Part shown: positions 6,686 to 9,081 of the stretch, in pieces | Position numbering within the stretch: position 1 is the first letter of the stretch | Layout: each line of letters begins with the position of its first letter | Assembly (NCBI GenBank): GCA_022843345.1 | Contig: JALHNW010000049.1 | Span: forward strand, 1 to 9,081 | Source of the DNA: Rubritepida sp. | Lineage (GTDB): Bacteria > Pseudomonadota > Alphaproteobacteria > Acetobacterales > Acetobacteraceae | Reading direction: 5' to 3' | Length of the DNA: 9,081 nt | Translations under genes and position numbers: made by a program | Notes under the pieces: model-generated | Told to the model about the DNA's origin: nothing | Seen by the model: only the letters and a program-made list of their open reading frames with translations | Databases searched by the model: none

Positions 6686-7423
6686 CTACACCATCAGCAT
6701 CCCGCCATTGACGTGCACGGTCGTGCCCGTCACCCACGCCGCCTCGTCGCTGGCGAGGTAGGCCACGGCGGCCGCCACGTCCTTCCCCTCGCCCATCCGC
6801 GCCAGCGGGATGCGCGACATCAGCGTCGTCTTCTGCGCCTCGTTCAGCTTGTCGGTCATCGGGGTCGCGATGAAGCCGGGCGCCACCACGTTCACCGTCA
6901 CGCCGCGCGGCGCCACCTCCTGCGCCAGCGCCTTGCTCATGCCGATCAGCCCGGCCTTCGCGGCGGCGTAGTTCGCCTGCCCCGCATTGCCGGTGACGCC
7001 GACGATGGAGGCGATGCTCACGATCCGCCCCGCGCGGCGCTTCATCATGCCGCGCAGCGCGGCCCGCGCCAGGCGGAAGGGGGCGTTCAGGTCCACCTCC
7101 AGCACCGCGTTCCAGTCCTCGTCGCCCATGCGGAGCGCCAGCATGTCACGGGTGAAGCCGGCGTTGTTCACCAGGATGTCGAGGCGGCCATGCGCGGCCT
7201 CCACCGCCTCCACCAGCGCCGCCGGCGCGGCGGGGTCGGCCAGGTCGGCCACCTGCACCGTGGCGCGTTCGCCCAGCGCACCGGCCACGGCGTCCAGCTC
7301 CGCCTCGCGCCGCCCGGTCAGCACGACATGCGCGCCCTGCGCGTGCAGCGCCTGCGCGATGGCGACGCCGATGCCGGAGGAGGCGCCGGTCACCAGCGCG
7401 ATCTTGTTGGACAGGTCGAACAT
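6686..7423 (-). CDS. fabG: 3-oxoacyl-[acyl-carrier-protein] reductase FabG
   Basis: This cytosolic enzyme reduces 3-oxoacyl-ACP to 3-hydroxyacyl-ACP with NADPH, the first reductive step of each type II fatty-acid elongation round. It is a classical short-chain dehydrogenase of 245 aa. The cofactor loop TGASSGIG lies at 12-19, with Arg38-Arg39 after strand 2 fitting NADP(H). NNAG is at 86-89. The catalytic tetrad is complete: Asn113, Ser139, Tyr152 and Lys156 (YAAAK). PGFI at 182-185 and a C-terminal VHVNGGMLMV block are FabG-like. SDR paralogues are common, but the sequence style and the nearby fabD support true FabG. The ATG follows the acetyltransferase stop by 14 nt, with GAGGA overlapping that stop. 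The usual next genes, acpP and fabF, are absent. Confidence 0.93.
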   Translation of the reverse strand: MFDLSNKIALVTGASSGIGVAIAQALHAQGAHVVLTGRREAELDAVAGALGERATVQVADLADPAAPAALVEAVEAAHGRLDILVNNAGFTRDMLALRMGDEDWNAVLEVDLNAPFRLARAALRGMMKRRAGRIVSIASIVGVTGNAGQANYAAAKAGLIGMSKALAQEVAPRGVTVNVVAPGFIATPMTDKLNEAQKTTLMSRIPLARMGEGKDVAAAVAYLASDEAAWVTGTTVHVNGGMLMV

Positions 7424-7437
7424 GGGCCGTGTGGTCC

Positions 7438-7863
7438 TCAGGAAAACCGCTTGAACAGGAAGTGCCGCGCATGGCCCGGCGGCTGGTCGGTGATGGTGCC
7501 CAGCACGCGGTAGCCCTGCGCCTCGTAGAAGGGCCGCGCCTGGAAGGAGAAGGTGTCCAGGTGCGCGCCGATGCAGCCGCGCGCCTTCGCCTCATCCTCC
7601 AACCGCGCCAGCAGCCTGGCACCCAGGCCGCCGCCGCGCATATCCTCGGGCAGGAACAGGTAGTGCAGGAACAGCCAGGCGCCGTAGCACCAGCCGAAGG
7701 CGCCGCCGACCGGCTCGCCCCCCTCCTCGCGCCGTACCACCAGGGCCAGCGGCTTGTAGCCGTGCGGACCCACGAAGGGCGCGTTGAACGCCGTCAGCCC
7801 CTCGCGCGCCGCCTGCGCCGCGGGCTCGTCATCCAGTTCGGACAGCGTGACGTGCGGCTCCAT
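7438..7863 (-). CDS. GNAT family N-acetyltransferase
   Basis: A small cytosolic protein of 141 aa with the GNAT fold, predicted to transfer an acetyl group from acetyl-CoA to an unknown amine. Motif A is visible: LHYLFLPEDM leading into the acetyl-CoA pyrophosphate loop RGGGLG (76-81) and helix LLARLEDEAKARGC. The later FQARPFYEAQGY at 107-118 is the typical motif-B tyrosine segment. The start is the ATG at 7863, which shares its A with the fabD stop (TGATG), so translation is probably coupled to fabD. GAGGA over its own stop probably serves fabG. The substrate is unknown. Its location inside a fatty-acid operon may reflect co-expression only, since GNAT genes insert in many contexts. Confidence 0.88.
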   Translation of the reverse strand: MEPHVTLSELDDEPAAQAAREGLTAFNAPFVGPHGYKPLALVVRREEGGEPVGGAFGWCYGAWLFLHYLFLPEDMRGGGLGARLLARLEDEAKARGCIGAHLDTFSFQARPFYEAQGYRVLGTITDQPPGHARHFLFKRFS

Positions 7864-8804
7864 CACAGCGACTTCAGGAAGGCCTCGACCTCCGCCGGCG
7901 TGCCGACGGTCAGGGCCTGGGCCTCGGGCGCGTTGCGCTTCATCAGGCCGGACAGCACCTTGCCGGCGCCGATCTCGGCGAAGCGGGTGCAGCCGGCGGC
8001 GACCATCGCGGCCACGCATTCGCGCCAGCGCACCGTGCCGGTCACCTGGCGCACCAGCAGGTCGCGGATCGCGTCCGGGTCGCTGACGGGGGCGGCGGTG
8101 ACGTTGGCCACCACCGGCACGGCCGGCGTGGCCATCGCCGCCTTCTCCAGCGCCGCGCGCATGGCATCCGCGGCGGGCGCCATCATCGCGCAGTGGAAGG
8201 GGGCGGAGACGGGCAGCAGCATGGCGCGCTTCACCCCCGCGGCCTTGGCACCCTCGATGGCGCGCTCCACCGCGGCCTTGGCGCCGCTCACCACCACCTG
8301 CCCGCCGCCATTGTCGTTGGCGACCTGCACCACCTCGCCCTGGGCCGCCGCCTCGCAGATGGCGCGCGCCTGCTCGGCCTCCGCGCCCAGCAGCGCGGCC
8401 ATGGCGCCTTCGCCGGGCGGGACGGCAGCCTGCATCGCCTCGCCGCGCAGGCGCAGCAGGCGCGCGGCGGTCGGCAGGTCGAAGGTGCCGGCCGCGGTCA
8501 GCGCGCTGTATTCGCCCAGGGAATGCCCGGCCACCAGCGACACCTGGCGCCCCAGCTCGAACCCGCCCTCCTTCGCCAGCACGCGGATCACGGCGACGCT
8601 CACCGCCATCAGCGCCGGCTGGGCGTTGGCGGTCAGCGTCAGCTCCTCCGCCGGCCCCTCGAACATCAGGCGGGACAGCTTCTGCCTCAGCGCGTCGTCC
8701 ACCTCCTGGAACGTCTCGCGCGCGACGGGGAATGCGTCGGCGAGGTCCCGGCCCATGCCGGGCGCCTGGGAGCCCTGGCCGGGGAACACGAAGGCGAGCG
8801 ACAT
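7863..8804 (-). CDS. fabD: Malonyl-CoA:ACP S-malonyltransferase FabD
   Basis: FabD loads malonyl units from malonyl-CoA onto acyl carrier protein, supplying the elongation substrate for type II fatty-acid synthesis in the cytosol. The protein is 313 aa, close to the usual 305-315. The N-terminal FVFPGQGSQ (5-13), nucleophile elbow GHSLG at 93-97 with Ser95, Arg120 in LRLRGEAMQ (E. coli Arg117), His204 in SAPFHC (E. coli His201) and Gln253 (RQVTGTVRW) make up the expected active site. The ATG at 8804 is preferred over an upstream ATG at 8921: the extra 39 residues cover the promoter region and overlap the divergent gene. The CGGA about 8 nt upstream is a weak ribosome site. It is the first gene of the fabD-GNAT-fabG unit. 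Confidence 0.96.
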   Translation of the reverse strand: MSLAFVFPGQGSQAPGMGRDLADAFPVARETFQEVDDALRQKLSRLMFEGPAEELTLTANAQPALMAVSVAVIRVLAKEGGFELGRQVSLVAGHSLGEYSALTAAGTFDLPTAARLLRLRGEAMQAAVPPGEGAMAALLGAEAEQARAICEAAAQGEVVQVANDNGGGQVVVSGAKAAVERAIEGAKAAGVKRAMLLPVSAPFHCAMMAPAADAMRAALEKAAMATPAVPVVANVTAAPVSDPDAIRDLLVRQVTGTVRWRECVAAMVAAGCTRFAEIGAGKVLSGLMKRNAPEAQALTVGTPAEVEAFLKSL

Positions 8805-8837
8805 GGGCGATGTCCGTTGTGTGATGGCGTTTCGCGG

Positions 8838-8866
8838 CCTATCGCCCCCCCTCCCCCTGGCGTCAA
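8838..8866 (-). promoter_or_regulatory. Candidate sigma70-type promoter for fabD
   Basis: On the minus strand, TTGACG at 8866-8861 (5 of 6 to the -35 consensus) is separated by 17 bp from GATAGG at 8843-8838 (only 3 of 6 to the -10, but including A2 and T3). Transcription would start near 8831, giving a leader of about 27 nt to fabD. A perfect AACCGGTT palindrome (8865-8872) overlaps the -35 edge and could be an operator or chance. This is the only promoter-like pair I see in the 91-bp divergent gap. Confidence 0.4.
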
Positions 8867-8895
8867 CCGGTTCCGCCCGCCATACCGGCCGGGCC

Positions 8896-9081
8896 ATGAC
8901 GATCACCGCCGAAGACCTCATCCGCCGCGGCGCCGAGCGCCACCGCTCCGGCGACCTGGACGGCGCCGAGAGCCATTACCGCCGCGCGCTGAGGATCACC
9001 CCGCACCACCCGGACGCGCTGAACCTGCTGGGCGTCGCCGCCCGCCAGCGCGGCGAGCTGGACACGGCGCTGGACTTGGCC
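8896..9081 (+). CDS. TPR-repeat protein (3' partial)
   Basis: The ATG at 8896 opens 62 codons without a stop to the window edge. The visible sequence is a tetratricopeptide repeat: about residues 10-43 carry the hallmark spacing (GD-LDGAE-YRRAL-P-HPDAL), and a second repeat starts LNLLGVAARQRGELDTALDLA. TPR arrays scaffold protein interactions and often sit at the N-terminus of glycosyltransferase- or sulfotransferase-like proteins in alphaproteobacteria, but nothing past the first repeats is visible, so the function is open. It diverges from fabD across a 91-bp gap. No strong ribosome site is apparent (GGCCGGGCC before ATG). It cannot be assigned to the fab unit. Confidence 0.75.
   Translation, partial: MTITAEDLIRRGAERHRSGDLDGAESHYRRALRITPHHPDALNLLGVAARQRGELDTALDLA

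Noticed and set aside
6151..6737. Several overlapping open frames on the minus strand in the kup/fabG spacer.
   Set aside because: They overlap one another and the two flanking genes, and are Arg/Ala/Pro/Gly-rich. No domain, convincing start or ribosome site was seen.
8805..8921. An ATG at 8921 as the fabD start.
   Set aside because: The extension covers the divergent promoter region and the start of the TPR gene. FabD proteins begin at the FVFPGQGSQ segment, which follows the ATG at 8804 directly.
1..9081. Possible mobile element, phage defence system, CRISPR array or RNA gene.
   Set aside because: Reading both strands I found no transposase, integrase, direct-repeat array, tRNA-like cloverleaf or defence domain. 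All convincing genes are housekeeping transport or lipid synthesis, plus a GNAT and a TPR protein.

Overview
The window is about 70% GC, densely coded, with codons ending strongly in G or C. Gene content (an aapJQMP general L-amino-acid ABC transporter, a Kup potassium carrier, fabD and fabG) and protein style point to an alphaproteobacterium. A Rhodospirillales/Acetobacteraceae (Roseomonas-like) host is my best guess, inferred from protein resemblance rather than from any marker gene. I see no tRNA, rRNA, IS element, transposase, integrase or CRISPR array. Most of the window is ordinary core metabolism and transport; the unusual parts are in the gene boundaries and spacers.

Left half, plus strand: an L-amino-acid uptake operon. 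The window opens inside aapJ (periplasmic binding protein, 5' end missing). Next come two tandem perfect GC hairpins, aapQ and aapM (inner-membrane permeases) and aapP (ATPase). AapJ would capture amino acids in the periplasm, AapQ and AapM would form the channel, and AapP would power it. A perfect 10-bp hairpin closes the operon, and kup (low-affinity K+ uptake, TTG start) follows in the same direction.

The aapQ-aapM junction is the oddest spot. The last codons of aapQ (IALVER-stop) recur about 75 bp downstream with only synonymous differences, and the second copy carries the likely ribosome binding site of aapM. This looks like a recombination or insertion scar that left the original aapQ tail behind as a spacer.

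Right half, minus strand: a fatty-acid synthesis operon reading fabD, a small GNAT acetyltransferase, then fabG, with tight or overlapping junctions. The acpP and fabF genes that usually follow fabG are absent. Instead a GC-rich, hairpin-rich spacer of about 446 bp separates fabG from the convergent kup. Upstream of fabD, and divergent from it, a TPR-repeat protein begins and runs off the right edge.

I found no convincing wholly new system. The items most worth a second look are the duplicated aapQ tail, the structured kup/fabG spacer, and the GNAT gene embedded between fabD and fabG.
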